A stretch of 45,708 nucleotides of DNA from contig JAGBEE010000004.1 of NCBI GenBank assembly GCA_017937135.1, positions 1 to 45,708 on the forward strand, read 5' to 3'. Of this stretch, positions 1 through 7,713 are shown piece after piece; position 1 is the first letter of the stretch; every line of letters begins with the position of its first letter. Both the position numbers and the translations under genes were made by a program. The DNA is from Clostridia bacterium. GTDB lineage: Bacteria; Bacillota; Clostridia; Oscillospirales; CAG-272. The notes below the pieces were generated by a model. That model saw nothing but the letters and a program-made list of their open reading frames with translations. It searched no databases and had not been told where the DNA came from.

Positions 1-59
1 ATGATAATCATTTTTTCTTCAAATGTATACTTTTTAAATTTTTGTCCCTTTTTAGCCAT
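1..59 (-). CDS. N-terminal fragment of a small basic protein, possibly a transposase (partial)
   Basis: The gene starts at 59 and runs off the left edge, so only about 20 residues are visible, beginning MAKKGQKFKKYTFEEK. An AGGAGG ribosome binding site lies 9 bases upstream of the ATG (plus-strand 69-74), so the start is well supported. A short Lys-rich start followed by a Y-T-x-E-x-K pattern resembles the first helix of IS3-type OrfA helix-turn-helix proteins. That is recognition from a very short stretch and other DNA-binding proteins would fit. The ribosome binding site lies inside an inverted repeat, as in several insertion sequences. The gene is real; its identity is a guess. Confidence 0.45.
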   Translation of the reverse strand, partial: MAKKGQKFKKYTFEEKMII

Positions 60-64
60 AATTA

Positions 65-102
65 AAAACCTCCTATGGTTTCATTATACCATAAGAGGTT
101 TT
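65..102 (-). promoter_or_regulatory. Hairpin with a promoter -10 in its loop that masks the leftmost gene's ribosome binding site
   Basis: Positions 65-78 and 89-102 form a 14-bp inverted repeat with one mismatch. The AGGAGG of the leftmost gene (plus-strand 69-74) lies in one arm. The loop, read on the minus strand, holds TATAAT (83-88). A transcript started there would begin near 76 and lack the 5' arm, leaving the ribosome binding site open. A transcript entering from upstream would contain both arms and hide it. I see no convincing -35 box. Confidence 0.5.
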
Positions 103-165
103 CGTTTTTTGTTTTTTGTGAACTAAATAGGGTTCACTTCACTGACGTGGCTGTTTTTGTTGTTT

Positions 166-300
166 TTATAGATTTACGAGGTAGTAAATTAAGCCTGCAG
201 CCATACCTGACACCATTAGTCCTGTAAGAACCCATATTAGTATAATTGTGCCGAGATTTCTTTTAGGCGTGTACTGGCTTTTGTTATTCTTGTTCTTCAT
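166..300 (-). CDS. Small single-span membrane protein, 44 residues
   Basis: Starting at 300, this frame encodes 44 residues and has a strong AAGGAGA ribosome binding site (plus-strand about 308-314). The first 14 residues are Lys/Arg/Asn-rich (MKNKNNKSQYTPKR), followed by one hydrophobic span at about residues 16-42 that contains Trp, Gly and Tyr and ends at the C-terminus. It should sit in the membrane with its N-terminus in the cytoplasm. It begins 30 bases after the topoisomerase gene stop and is probably the last gene of that operon. Short proteins with a basic head and one terminal span are common in Clostridia, many without known function. I assign none. Confidence 0.7.
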   Translation of the reverse strand: MKNKNNKSQYTPKRNLGTIILIWVLTGLMVSGMAAGLIYYLVNL

Positions 301-330
301 TTTGTTCTCCTTTTATTATGTTTGCGTTTA

Positions 331-2574
331 TCAACCATCTATTTTTATTTGCTTAGCCTTTATGTCCTTATCACTCATTAAAACACCCGTTGCAGGAATT
401 TTTATCTTGCGATAGCGCTCCTTTGCATCAGGATATTTACCCTCGTAATCAGTTATTACATCAGTTATTTTTTGATTTTTCTTCAGGTTCATTGCAAAGA
501 CTGTTGTACCAATTGAGGTTCTTGTTGTTTTTATAGGTATTAGTGATGGTCTTATTAAAATTGCCTTTGATTCGGAGTTAATTATCATAAAGTAATCATC
601 CGATTTTTCGTAGATTATTCCTACTATTGGGGAAGCATCTGAATATGCTTTTTTGAGCTTTTTTCTCGCACCCTGTGTCGCGTATTCGCTCATTGGCACT
701 CTTACAGCCTTTCCATTTTCAAAGACAAATATTACACGTTGCTCCTCACTAAACGACGGATTTATTTGCATAAATGCAACTCTTTCGTCGTCATCAAATT
801 TTAATTGCTTGGGCACGTAAATTCCAAGGTCTGACGCCTTTGACAATTCAAAGTCGGACATTTTTGCAAAGTAAAGCTGACATTTGTCGGTAAAGAATAT
901 TACCTCGTCCTTATTATTTATCTCTGTTTCGAGAATTATTTTGTCGTCCTCTTTTATCTTTTGCTCGGAATTACCACGCAGTGACTGCTGTGTAATCTTC
1001 TTTAAATAGCCATCCTTGGTAAAGAAAAGCCACGCTGTGTAGTCCTCTATCATTATTTCCTTGTTAAATTCCTTAACGCTTTCGGACTCCATTATTTGTG
1101 TTTTTCTTGGTTTTCCATACTTTTTCTTTATATCATTAAGCTGTCTTATCATATAAGATTTCAGCTTTAATTCATCGTTGAGAATTGATTTAAGCTCGTC
1201 GATGTCCCTTTGAAGCTCATCAATATCCTTCAAGCGATTCATTATATATTCTCTGTTTAAATGACGGAGCTTTATGTCTGCTATATATTCTGCCTGCTCC
1301 TTATCAACGTCGAAGCCACGCATAAGGTTGGGGACAACGTCCTCGTCCTTCTCTGTTTCTCTTACTATTTTTACAGCCTTATCTATGTCAAGAAGTATCT
1401 TTCCAAGGCCGAGGAGCAAGTGTAGCTTGTGTTGCTTTTTGTCAAGGTCAAAGTAAAATTCACGCCTTAGACACTCGGCTCTGAACTTTATCCATTCAAG
1501 TAATATGTCGCGTACTCCGAGAGTTTTTGGAGAGCCACCTATTAAAACGTTAAAGTTACAGGTAAAGTTGTCCTCTAATGGAGTGAACTTAAAGAGCTTT
1601 TGCATAAGCTGCTCAGGGTCTGTGCCCTTCTTTACATCAATTGTAAGTCTAAAGCCATTTAAGCCTATTTCATCACGCCAGTCGGTAACCTCCTTGAGCT
1701 TGCCCGCCTTTGACATATCGGCAATTTCCTTCATTATTGCTTCTATTGTAGTAGAATAAGGAATTTCCAAAACGTCAATACAGTTTGCCTCGGGGTCGAA
1801 GCGATATTTTGCACGAAGCTTAACGGGTCCCTTTCCTGTTTCGTAAATCTTTTTCATTTGCTCACGGTCATAAACCACATAGCCACCACCAGGAAAATCG
1901 GGCGCCTTTATTATATCAAGTATCTTTTCTATATCTGTTCTCGGTGAGCGTAAAAGCGCAATTGTTGCATCGCATACCTCAGCAAGATTAAAGGAGCATA
2001 TTGACGAGGCAAGACCAACTGCAATACCCAAATTGGCTGATACTAAGATGTTTGGAAAGGTTGTGGGCAAAAGCCTTGGCTCCTTCATTGTGCTATCGTA
2101 GTTATCTACCATATCTACTGCATTTTTCTCTATCCCAGAGAAAATTTCAGCACAAAACGGCTCCAGCTTTGCCTCCGTATATCTCGATGCGGAAAACGCC
2201 ATATCTCTACTATACTGCTTACCAAAGCCACCCTTTGAGTCAACAAATGGATGAAGCAAGGACTCGTTATCTCTTGACAAACGAACCATTGTTTCGTATA
2301 TCGCCATATCTCCGTGAGGATTTAGCTTCATCGTTTCGCCAACGATATTGGCGCTTTTGGTGCGTCTGTTATGCAAGAGTCCCATTCTATACATAGTGTA
2401 TAGAAGCTTTCTGTGCGAGGGCTTAAAGCCGTCTATTTCAGGAATCGCACGTGATACCATTACGCTTACTGCGTATGGCATATAGTTTGACTCTATCGTT
2501 TCAGTTATTGGCTGAACCACAGGCTCTCTTTCAATGTATGTTTCCTTTTCCTGCTTTTTCTTAACCTTTGCCAT
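331..2574 (-). CDS. Type II DNA topoisomerase, A subunit (GyrA/ParC family), orphan paralogue
   Basis: This 747-residue protein has the GyrA/ParC breakage-reunion domain. The catalytic tyrosine is Y132 in SASRYTE, where gyrase has AAMRYTE, and the region corresponding to the quinolone pocket is NPHGDMAIYETMVRL (residues 85-99). The subunit cuts and rejoins DNA with a GyrB/ParE-type ATPase partner. No B subunit lies next to it here. The gyrase-specific C-terminal box QRRGGRG is not seen, so it is more ParC-like or a third clostridial type II enzyme than true GyrA. The residue matching gyrase Ser83 is M90 and that matching Asp87 is E94. The start has AGGAGG 5 bases upstream, and the gene overlaps the Sua5 gene by 14 bases. 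Confidence 0.9.
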   Translation of the reverse strand: MAKVKKKQEKETYIEREPVVQPITETIESNYMPYAVSVMVSRAIPEIDGFKPSHRKLLYTMYRMGLLHNRRTKSANIVGETMKLNPHGDMAIYETMVRLSRDNESLLHPFVDSKGGFGKQYSRDMAFSASRYTEAKLEPFCAEIFSGIEKNAVDMVDNYDSTMKEPRLLPTTFPNILVSANLGIAVGLASSICSFNLAEVCDATIALLRSPRTDIEKILDIIKAPDFPGGGYVVYDREQMKKIYETGKGPVKLRAKYRFDPEANCIDVLEIPYSTTIEAIMKEIADMSKAGKLKEVTDWRDEIGLNGFRLTIDVKKGTDPEQLMQKLFKFTPLEDNFTCNFNVLIGGSPKTLGVRDILLEWIKFRAECLRREFYFDLDKKQHKLHLLLGLGKILLDIDKAVKIVRETEKDEDVVPNLMRGFDVDKEQAEYIADIKLRHLNREYIMNRLKDIDELQRDIDELKSILNDELKLKSYMIRQLNDIKKKYGKPRKTQIMESESVKEFNKEIMIEDYTAWLFFTKDGYLKKITQQSLRGNSEQKIKEDDKIILETEINNKDEVIFFTDKCQLYFAKMSDFELSKASDLGIYVPKQLKFDDDERVAFMQINPSFSEEQRVIFVFENGKAVRVPMSEYATQGARKKLKKAYSDASPIVGIIYEKSDDYFMIINSESKAILIRPSLIPIKTTRTSIGTTVFAMNLKKNQKITDVITDYEGKYPDAKERYRKIKIPATGVLMSDKDIKAKQIKIDG

Positions 2575-3604
2575 TTATACCTCCTAATACTCTGTGCGCA
2601 CACGCGCGAATCATTCTGTTATAAATTGCCAAGGACTCACCCTCATCGCTCGGTAGGTGAGCATACACGGTATCGACACCAAGGTCGTCCGCTTTACGCA
2701 AAAGATCAAACAGTTTTTGTGTCTGCTTCTTTATGTCCTCTTTTTTACCAATAGGTAAAAGATTTTTGCTTTCTAATAGGCTTATTTCCTCGTCATAGCA
2801 CATTATAGCGCAATTTTCGGCTTTTTGCCTTGCTTTTGTAAATTCTACAAAATTTATGTACCTGTCATCTATTAAATATAGCTCTGCCTTTGGGGCATAA
2901 TGCTTATATTTCATTCCAGGGGAGAGTGCCTTTTCTCCTGCCTTTAATTCCTCCTTAACTGCGCCTGCTATGGTTACATTTTCGCAAACGCTCATTAAGT
3001 CCCTTGGAGTAATTTGTCCAGGTCTTAAAAGAACGATTTCATTTTCCTTTATTTGAATAACCGTTGATTCAACACCAACACTACATTCGCCACCGTCTAA
3101 GATTAGTGGGATTTTTCCGTCCATATCGTCTAAAACGTGCTTGGCTGTGGTTGGTGAGGGCTTGCCAGAGGTGTTTGCAGAGGGTGCGGCTATCGGTAAG
3201 CCGCTTATCGAAATAAGCTCCCTTGCAACCTCATTTAAGGGACACCTTACAGCAACGGTATCAAGTCCACCTGTTGTTTGGGGTGGGACTATATCTCTTT
3301 TTGGAAGAATTATAGTTAAGGGGCCAGGCATAAATTTTTCTGCAAGCTTATAATAAAGCTGATTTGTATAAGCAATTTTCTCGGCATGCTCGGGCTTGGC
3401 AATATGGACTATCAGAGGATTATCGCTCGGTCTTCCCTTTGCCTTGAATATACTCTTGCACGCCTCGCCATCTAAGGCGTTTGCGCCTAAGCCATACACC
3501 GTTTCGGTAGGTATAGCGACAATTCCGCCATCTTTTATAATGTCGGCTGCCATATTAAGTATATCCACACTGTCCTTATCTACCTTGAAAATTTGAGTTT
3601 TCAT
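2561..3604 (-). CDS. tsaC: L-threonylcarbamoyladenylate synthase (Sua5/YwlC/TsaC family)
   Basis: The 347 residues match the long Sua5 form: an N-terminal YrdC-like domain (about 5-200) and a C-terminal Sua5 domain (about 215-347). Family motifs are visible: PTETVYGLG (32-40), KAKGRPSDNPL (54-64, the K..R nucleotide-binding residues) and PSANTSGKPSPT (141-152, the S.N pair). The enzyme uses threonine, bicarbonate and ATP to make threonylcarbamoyl-AMP for the t6A37 modification of ANN-decoding tRNAs. Two partners, TsaB and TsaE, are also in this window at 38.3-39.4 kb. The gene overlaps prfA by 4 bases (ATGA) and its end overlaps the topoisomerase start, so coupled translation is likely. Confidence 0.95.
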   Translation of the reverse strand: MKTQIFKVDKDSVDILNMAADIIKDGGIVAIPTETVYGLGANALDGEACKSIFKAKGRPSDNPLIVHIAKPEHAEKIAYTNQLYYKLAEKFMPGPLTIILPKRDIVPPQTTGGLDTVAVRCPLNEVARELISISGLPIAAPSANTSGKPSPTTAKHVLDDMDGKIPLILDGGECSVGVESTVIQIKENEIVLLRPGQITPRDLMSVCENVTIAGAVKEELKAGEKALSPGMKYKHYAPKAELYLIDDRYINFVEFTKARQKAENCAIMCYDEEISLLESKNLLPIGKKEDIKKQTQKLFDLLRKADDLGVDTVYAHLPSDEGESLAIYNRMIRACAHRVLGGINGKG

Positions 3605-4665
3605 TGATTTCCTTTCAGCTTTTCTGCTGCATCAGCAGTTGCAAGCTTATCGAGCATTTCTCCTATATCGCCATTCAAAAATGCCTCTAAGGAGTAAATT
3701 GTAAAGCCTATTCTGTGGTCGGTAACTCTGCCCTGAGGATAGTTGTAGGTTCTTATTCTCTCGCTTCTGTCACCTGTGCCAACCTGACTCTTACGCTCTG
3801 ATGCGATTTTTTCGTTCATTTCACGTTCCTTAATATCATAGAGCTTTGCTCTTAATATCTTAAACGCCTTGTCCTTGTTTTTGAACTGGCTACGCTCGTC
3901 CTGACACTCAACCACAATGCCTGTTGGCTTGTGTATCAAGCGAATAGCCGATTCAGTTTTGTTTACGTGCTGTCCACCTGCGCCACTGCTTTTGCAGGTT
4001 TCGACGGTAACATCACTCATATTTAATTCAACCTCAACATCCTCAGCCTCTGGCAAAACTGCCACGGTTGCTGTTGAGGTATGGATTCTACCCTGTGTTT
4101 CGGTTTCGGGAACTCTTTGTACTCTGTGTACACCACTTTCAAATTTAAAGCGTGAATATGCTCCCTCTCCAGAAATTAAGAAGGTAACCTCCTTAAAGCC
4201 GCCAAGCCCCGTTTCATTAACGCCTGTCAGCTCTGTTTTAAAGCCATTTGAGTCGGCATACATCGAATACATTCTGTAAAGCACAGATGCAAAGAGCGCT
4301 GCCTCCTCGCCACCTGCCCCTGCTCTTATTTCGACAACTACGTTTTTGTCATCGTTGGGGTCCTTGGGTATTAAGAGGATTTTTAACTCCTCCTCTATTA
4401 TTTCTATCTTTTCCTTGCACTCCTTGTATTCTTCAAGTGCAATATCATAAAGCTCGCCCGTTTCCTCCTCCATGAGCATTTTAGCGCCCTGCATATCGGA
4501 CTCGTTCTTTTTATACTCACGATATTTTTCTATTATAGGAGTCAGGCTTTTGTACTCCTTCATAGCCTTTGTAAATTCGGTGGGATTTGATGCTGTTTCG
4601 GGGTCTTGAAGAGCAAGCTCTATTTCCTCGTATCTTTTTTCTGCCTCGTTTAATTTATGAAACAT
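3601..4665 (-). CDS. prfA: Peptide chain release factor 1
   Basis: A 354-residue class I release factor of normal length. The peptidyl-tRNA hydrolysis motif GGQ is at 230-232 (GAGGQHVNKTESAIRL). The codon-recognition tripeptide is P-E-T (186-188) in the PxT position, which marks RF1 (UAA/UAG) rather than RF2 with its SPF. The N-terminal third is charged and helical (domain 1), as expected. In many Bacillota prfA is followed by prmC, the methylase for the GGQ glutamine; here prfA is followed directly by Sua5, so prmC must be elsewhere or absent. The gene starts 2 bases after the aldolase gene ends and overlaps Sua5 by 4 bases. Confidence 0.97.
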   Translation of the reverse strand: MFHKLNEAEKRYEEIELALQDPETASNPTEFTKAMKEYKSLTPIIEKYREYKKNESDMQGAKMLMEEETGELYDIALEEYKECKEKIEIIEEELKILLIPKDPNDDKNVVVEIRAGAGGEEAALFASVLYRMYSMYADSNGFKTELTGVNETGLGGFKEVTFLISGEGAYSRFKFESGVHRVQRVPETETQGRIHTSTATVAVLPEAEDVEVELNMSDVTVETCKSSGAGGQHVNKTESAIRLIHKPTGIVVECQDERSQFKNKDKAFKILRAKLYDIKEREMNEKIASERKSQVGTGDRSERIRTYNYPQGRVTDHRIGFTIYSLEAFLNGDIGEMLDKLATADAAEKLKGNQ

Positions 4666-4667
4666 AC

Positions 4668-5630
4668 TTATGCTTTTTTAACCAAATGGATAGCAAATCC
4701 ACAGATTTCGTCCTTTAAGTAAATTACCTTTAGGTTACCCTTTTGGTCGTATGCAGCAGTTTCCTCATTAAACTTAATTCCCTGCTTTTCAAGATATGCT
4801 CTTGCTCTGTCTGGGAAATTGGTTGCTATTGCAACGTGACCGTTCTTGCCAAGATATGGCTTGTGCATAAGCTCAAAATCAGCACCTGCGAAGGTTGATT
4901 TATTGCCTTCCTTATATTCAAGTCCGAAAAGCGTGCAAAGAAGCTTAGCGCTTGACTTTGCCTCCTCCTCGTTTTCACAGTTGATACCAACGTGAACGAG
5001 CTTGAAGCCGAGCATTTTCATTACTGCATTTTTGGTAAGGCGTGTAATTTCCTCAAAGTTTCCTGCGTCAATTAGGCTGTCCTTTACCATAAAGCTACCA
5101 CCACAGGCAATTACCTTGCCAAATGAGAGGTAATCAAGCATATTTTCATCATTTATACCACCTGTTGGCATAAATTGAATTTGTGAATATGGTGCAGACA
5201 TAGATTTTATCATATTTATTCCACCTGCAGCCTCAGCCGGGAAGAATTTAACTGCCTTTAAGCCAAGCTCAATTGCGCTTTCTACCTCGCTTGGTGTCGC
5301 GCATCCTGGGAGCACAGGCACGCCCTTTTCAAGACAATGCTTTACTACTCTTGGGTTAAAGCCGGGGCTAACTATAAACTTTGAGCCTGCCTCAATTGCC
5401 TCGTCAGCCTGCTCGGGTGTTAAAATAGTTCCTGCGCCAACGAGCATATCAGGAAGCTCCTTAGTGATTATAGCAATTGCTTCCTTAGCGCAGGAGGTAC
5501 GGAAGGTAATTTCAGCGCAGTTAAGTCCACCATCCTTTAATGCCTTAGCTAATGGAAGTGCGTTTTCTACATTTGTGATTTTGATAACGGGAACAAGCCC
5601 GAAGTCGTGAAGCTCTTTTATAATATCCAT
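4668..5630 (-). CDS. eda: KDPG/KHG aldolase fused to a C-terminal VOC (glyoxalase-like) domain
   Basis: Residues 1-205 are a complete KDPG/KHG aldolase. The Schiff-base lysine is K128 (LKAVKFFPAEAAGG), the catalytic glutamate E40 (CAEITFRT) and the phosphate-binding loop PTGGI (155-159). It would cleave 2-keto-3-deoxy-6-phosphogluconate to pyruvate and glyceraldehyde-3-phosphate. E. coli Eda ends at 213 residues; here about 115 more follow. The tail begins FKLVHVGINCENEEEAKSSA and ends IYLKDEICGFAIHLV, the layout of half a vicinal-oxygen-chelate fold (beta-alpha-beta-beta-beta), with H213 and E289 as possible metal ligands. The tail's role is unknown; a regulatory or keto-acid-handling role is possible. 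No sugar-acid genes flank it. Confidence 0.88.
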   Translation of the reverse strand: MDIIKELHDFGLVPVIKITNVENALPLAKALKDGGLNCAEITFRTSCAKEAIAIITKELPDMLVGAGTILTPEQADEAIEAGSKFIVSPGFNPRVVKHCLEKGVPVLPGCATPSEVESAIELGLKAVKFFPAEAAGGINMIKSMSAPYSQIQFMPTGGINDENMLDYLSFGKVIACGGSFMVKDSLIDAGNFEEITRLTKNAVMKMLGFKLVHVGINCENEEEAKSSAKLLCTLFGLEYKEGNKSTFAGADFELMHKPYLGKNGHVAIATNFPDRARAYLEKQGIKFNEETAAYDQKGNLKVIYLKDEICGFAIHLVKKA

Positions 5631-5644
5631 ATTGTCCTCTTTTC

Positions 5645-5667
5645 GCCCGAGCCATTATGGCTCAGGC
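5645..5667. other. Stem-loop between the aminopeptidase and aldolase genes
   Basis: A 9-bp stem with one mismatch (5645-5653 with 5659-5667, loop ATTAT) sits in the 45-base gap. On the plus strand it is followed by TGATTTTTTT, the shape of an intrinsic terminator, but no plus-strand gene precedes it. On the minus strand, the direction of the operon, it has no U-tract and lies just upstream of the aldolase ribosome binding site. There it could act as an RNA-processing or translation-control element. Confidence 0.45.
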
Positions 5668-5675
5668 TGATTTTT

Positions 5676-7067
5676 TTATTTACAGAATGCACAAAGTGCC
5701 TTGTGTGTTTCGTATAGGTCGTTTTTAGAGATAACCTCAAGTGGAGCGTGCATTGAGAGCACAGGAACACCAAGGTCAACTGTGTTGATGTTGTGATTTG
5801 CTATATACATAGCAACCGTTCCACCTCCACCAACGTCAATTTTACCAAGCTCTGCTGTTTGCCATGTGATATTGTTCTCGTTAAATACCTTTCTTATATA
5901 GCCAACATACTCTGCGCTTGCATCGTTTGTGGAGCTCTTTCCACCACCACCTGTGTATTTATTCATTACTACGCCACAGTTAACAATTGCGCTATTTCTC
6001 TTTTCATATACCTCCGGGTACATTGGGTCATAGCCTGCACTAACGTCAGCAGAAAGACACATTGAATTTGCTCTTACTACGTTTGGATTACCACCAAGGT
6101 TGTTGGCAATTTCCTCAATTAAGTCAACGATAAGACGACATCTCATACCACTTACACCCTCAGAGCCGATTTCCTCCTTGTCAGCCAAGATACACATAAT
6201 TGTGTGCTCGCTATCCTTACATTCGATGATAGATGTAAGTGATGGATATGCACAAACTCTGTCGTCGTGTCCATATGCGCCTATCATTGAACGGTCAAGA
6301 CCGAGGTCTCTTGCCTTGCCAGCAGGAGTTGCTGTAAGCTCTGCGCTTACAAAATCGCTCTCGGTAATTCCATACTTGTCGTTAAGAATCTTGAGCATAT
6401 TAAATTTAACCTTTTCGTCTGTTTCGCCACTAATTGGCTCTGAGCCTATAAGAAGATTAAGTCCCTCACCAGATATTGCTGTGCCAAGTGGCTTTTGTGA
6501 CTGCTCTCTTGCAAGGTGTGGGAGAAGGTCTGTAATACAGAAGATTGGATCACCCTCGTCCTCACCGATAACTATCTCTACATTTTTGCCATCAATGGTT
6601 GTTACTACACCGTGAATTGCTAATGGAATTGTTACCCATTGATATTTTCTAATTCCACCATAATAGTGGGTTTTAAGATATGCAAAGCCCTCGTTTTCAA
6701 AAAGTGGGTGTTGCTTTAGGTCAAGACGTGGAGAGTCGATATGCGCTGCACAAATTCTAATACCGTTTTCGATATTTTCTGTTCCTGCAACAAATGCAAA
6801 AAGGCTCTTTCCACGATTATCATAGTAGTATCTTTCGCCTGCTACGATTTTATCGCCAAGCGTGTATGGCTTAAAGCCATTTGCACTAAGCATTTTAATG
6901 CCCTCTCTTACTGCCTCACGCTCGGTTTTTGCACTATCAAGGAAGCTCATATAGCCCTTTGCGTATTTCTCTACTTCCTTTGCATCCTTTTTTGTTTGGT
7001 TTTCAAACACATTCTCTTTTTTGTAAAAGAGTTTTTTCTTTAAGTCTTGAAGCTCGTTCTTTTTCAT
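5676..7067 (-). CDS. M18-family aspartyl/general aminopeptidase
   Basis: A 463-residue zinc aminopeptidase of the M18 family (aminopeptidase I, Lap4/ApeB type), the usual length. Metal-ligand and catalytic segments appear in family order: CAAHIDSPRLD with H109, GAYGHDDRVCAYPSL, LADKEEIGSEG with the Glu-Glu pair, SADVSAGYDP, and MHAPLEVISKND near the C-terminus with the last histidine. The enzyme should remove N-terminal acidic or neutral residues from peptides in the cytoplasm; there is no signal peptide. The ribosome binding site AGGAG is 7 bases from the ATG. The gene lies between coaE and the aldolase in one leftward unit, with short gaps (37 and 45 bases). Confidence 0.93.
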   Translation of the reverse strand: MKKNELQDLKKKLFYKKENVFENQTKKDAKEVEKYAKGYMSFLDSAKTEREAVREGIKMLSANGFKPYTLGDKIVAGERYYYDNRGKSLFAFVAGTENIENGIRICAAHIDSPRLDLKQHPLFENEGFAYLKTHYYGGIRKYQWVTIPLAIHGVVTTIDGKNVEIVIGEDEGDPIFCITDLLPHLAREQSQKPLGTAISGEGLNLLIGSEPISGETDEKVKFNMLKILNDKYGITESDFVSAELTATPAGKARDLGLDRSMIGAYGHDDRVCAYPSLTSIIECKDSEHTIMCILADKEEIGSEGVSGMRCRLIVDLIEEIANNLGGNPNVVRANSMCLSADVSAGYDPMYPEVYEKRNSAIVNCGVVMNKYTGGGGKSSTNDASAEYVGYIRKVFNENNITWQTAELGKIDVGGGGTVAMYIANHNINTVDLGVPVLSMHAPLEVISKNDLYETHKALCAFCK

Positions 7068-7104
7068 ATATACTCCTATTCTGTGGGCTTCCCCACCTTA
7101 AATT

Positions 7105-7713
7105 TTAACAAATTAAATTTTCCTGCTTTAGTATTAAAGCAATTTGCTCTTGTATATCACTTGAGCTATCGTTTTTTATTTCATAATCGCAAAGCAACCT
7201 AAGCTCGCTATCCGGCAGCTGTGTTACAAGCCTTGCTAATGCCTTTTCCTTTGAAATTCTGTCGCGCTCTACTATTCTTTCAAGCTTTATTTCGTCATTT
7301 GCTGTTACACAAATGGTAAAATTGCACATTTTATCAAAGCCGCTTTCAAAAAGCAATGGCGCATCTATTAGTACTGCCTTAATGCTTTGCTTTTCAAGCT
7401 CGGCAATAATATTTTCAGTATCAATTTTTATATGCTTGTGAGTTATTTGATTTAAAAGCTCACGCTTTAGGTCCTTGCCTTCACCTTCAAAAACTATTTT
7501 TGCAAGCTCGCTCTTATTCAACGTGCCATCATTATTTAGTATTTCATTACCAAATGCAAAAACAAGCTCTTTTAAGCACAGTGAGTTAGGCACTACCGTT
7601 TTTTCTCTATACACAAGGTCGGTATCTATATGAGCTATGCCATATTCCTTGAATATGCTACACACATATCCCTTCCCCGAGCCACTTGAGCCACATATTC
7701 CTATTTTTTTCAT
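7105..7713 (-). CDS. coaE: Dephospho-CoA kinase
   Basis: The enzyme phosphorylates dephospho-CoA in the last step of coenzyme A synthesis. I chose the ATG at 7713 (202 residues) over one at 7764: it forms an ATGA overlap with the upstream gene's stop and begins MKKIGICGSSGSGKG, where CoaE proteins begin. Family signs are the P-loop (8-15), HIDTDLVYREK, the lid-type segment DAPLLFESGFD and the ERDRISKEKALARL.TQ stretch. The P-loop ends in K14-G15 where most P-loops have K-S/T, so the usual magnesium-binding hydroxyl is missing. I believe related clostridial CoaE share this, but that needs an alignment. The first kinase of CoA synthesis, CoaW, is at 44.2-45.0 kb. Confidence 0.88.
   Translation of the reverse strand: MKKIGICGSSGSGKGYVCSIFKEYGIAHIDTDLVYREKTVVPNSLCLKELVFAFGNEILNNDGTLNKSELAKIVFEGEGKDLKRELLNQITHKHIKIDTENIIAELEKQSIKAVLIDAPLLFESGFDKMCNFTICVTANDEIKLERIVERDRISKEKALARLVTQLPDSELRLLCDYEIKNDSSSDIQEQIALILKQENLIC

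Noticed and set aside
6100..6615. 171-residue plus-strand reading frame
   Set aside because: It is antisense to the M18 aminopeptidase, whose motifs are intact, and has no family likeness.
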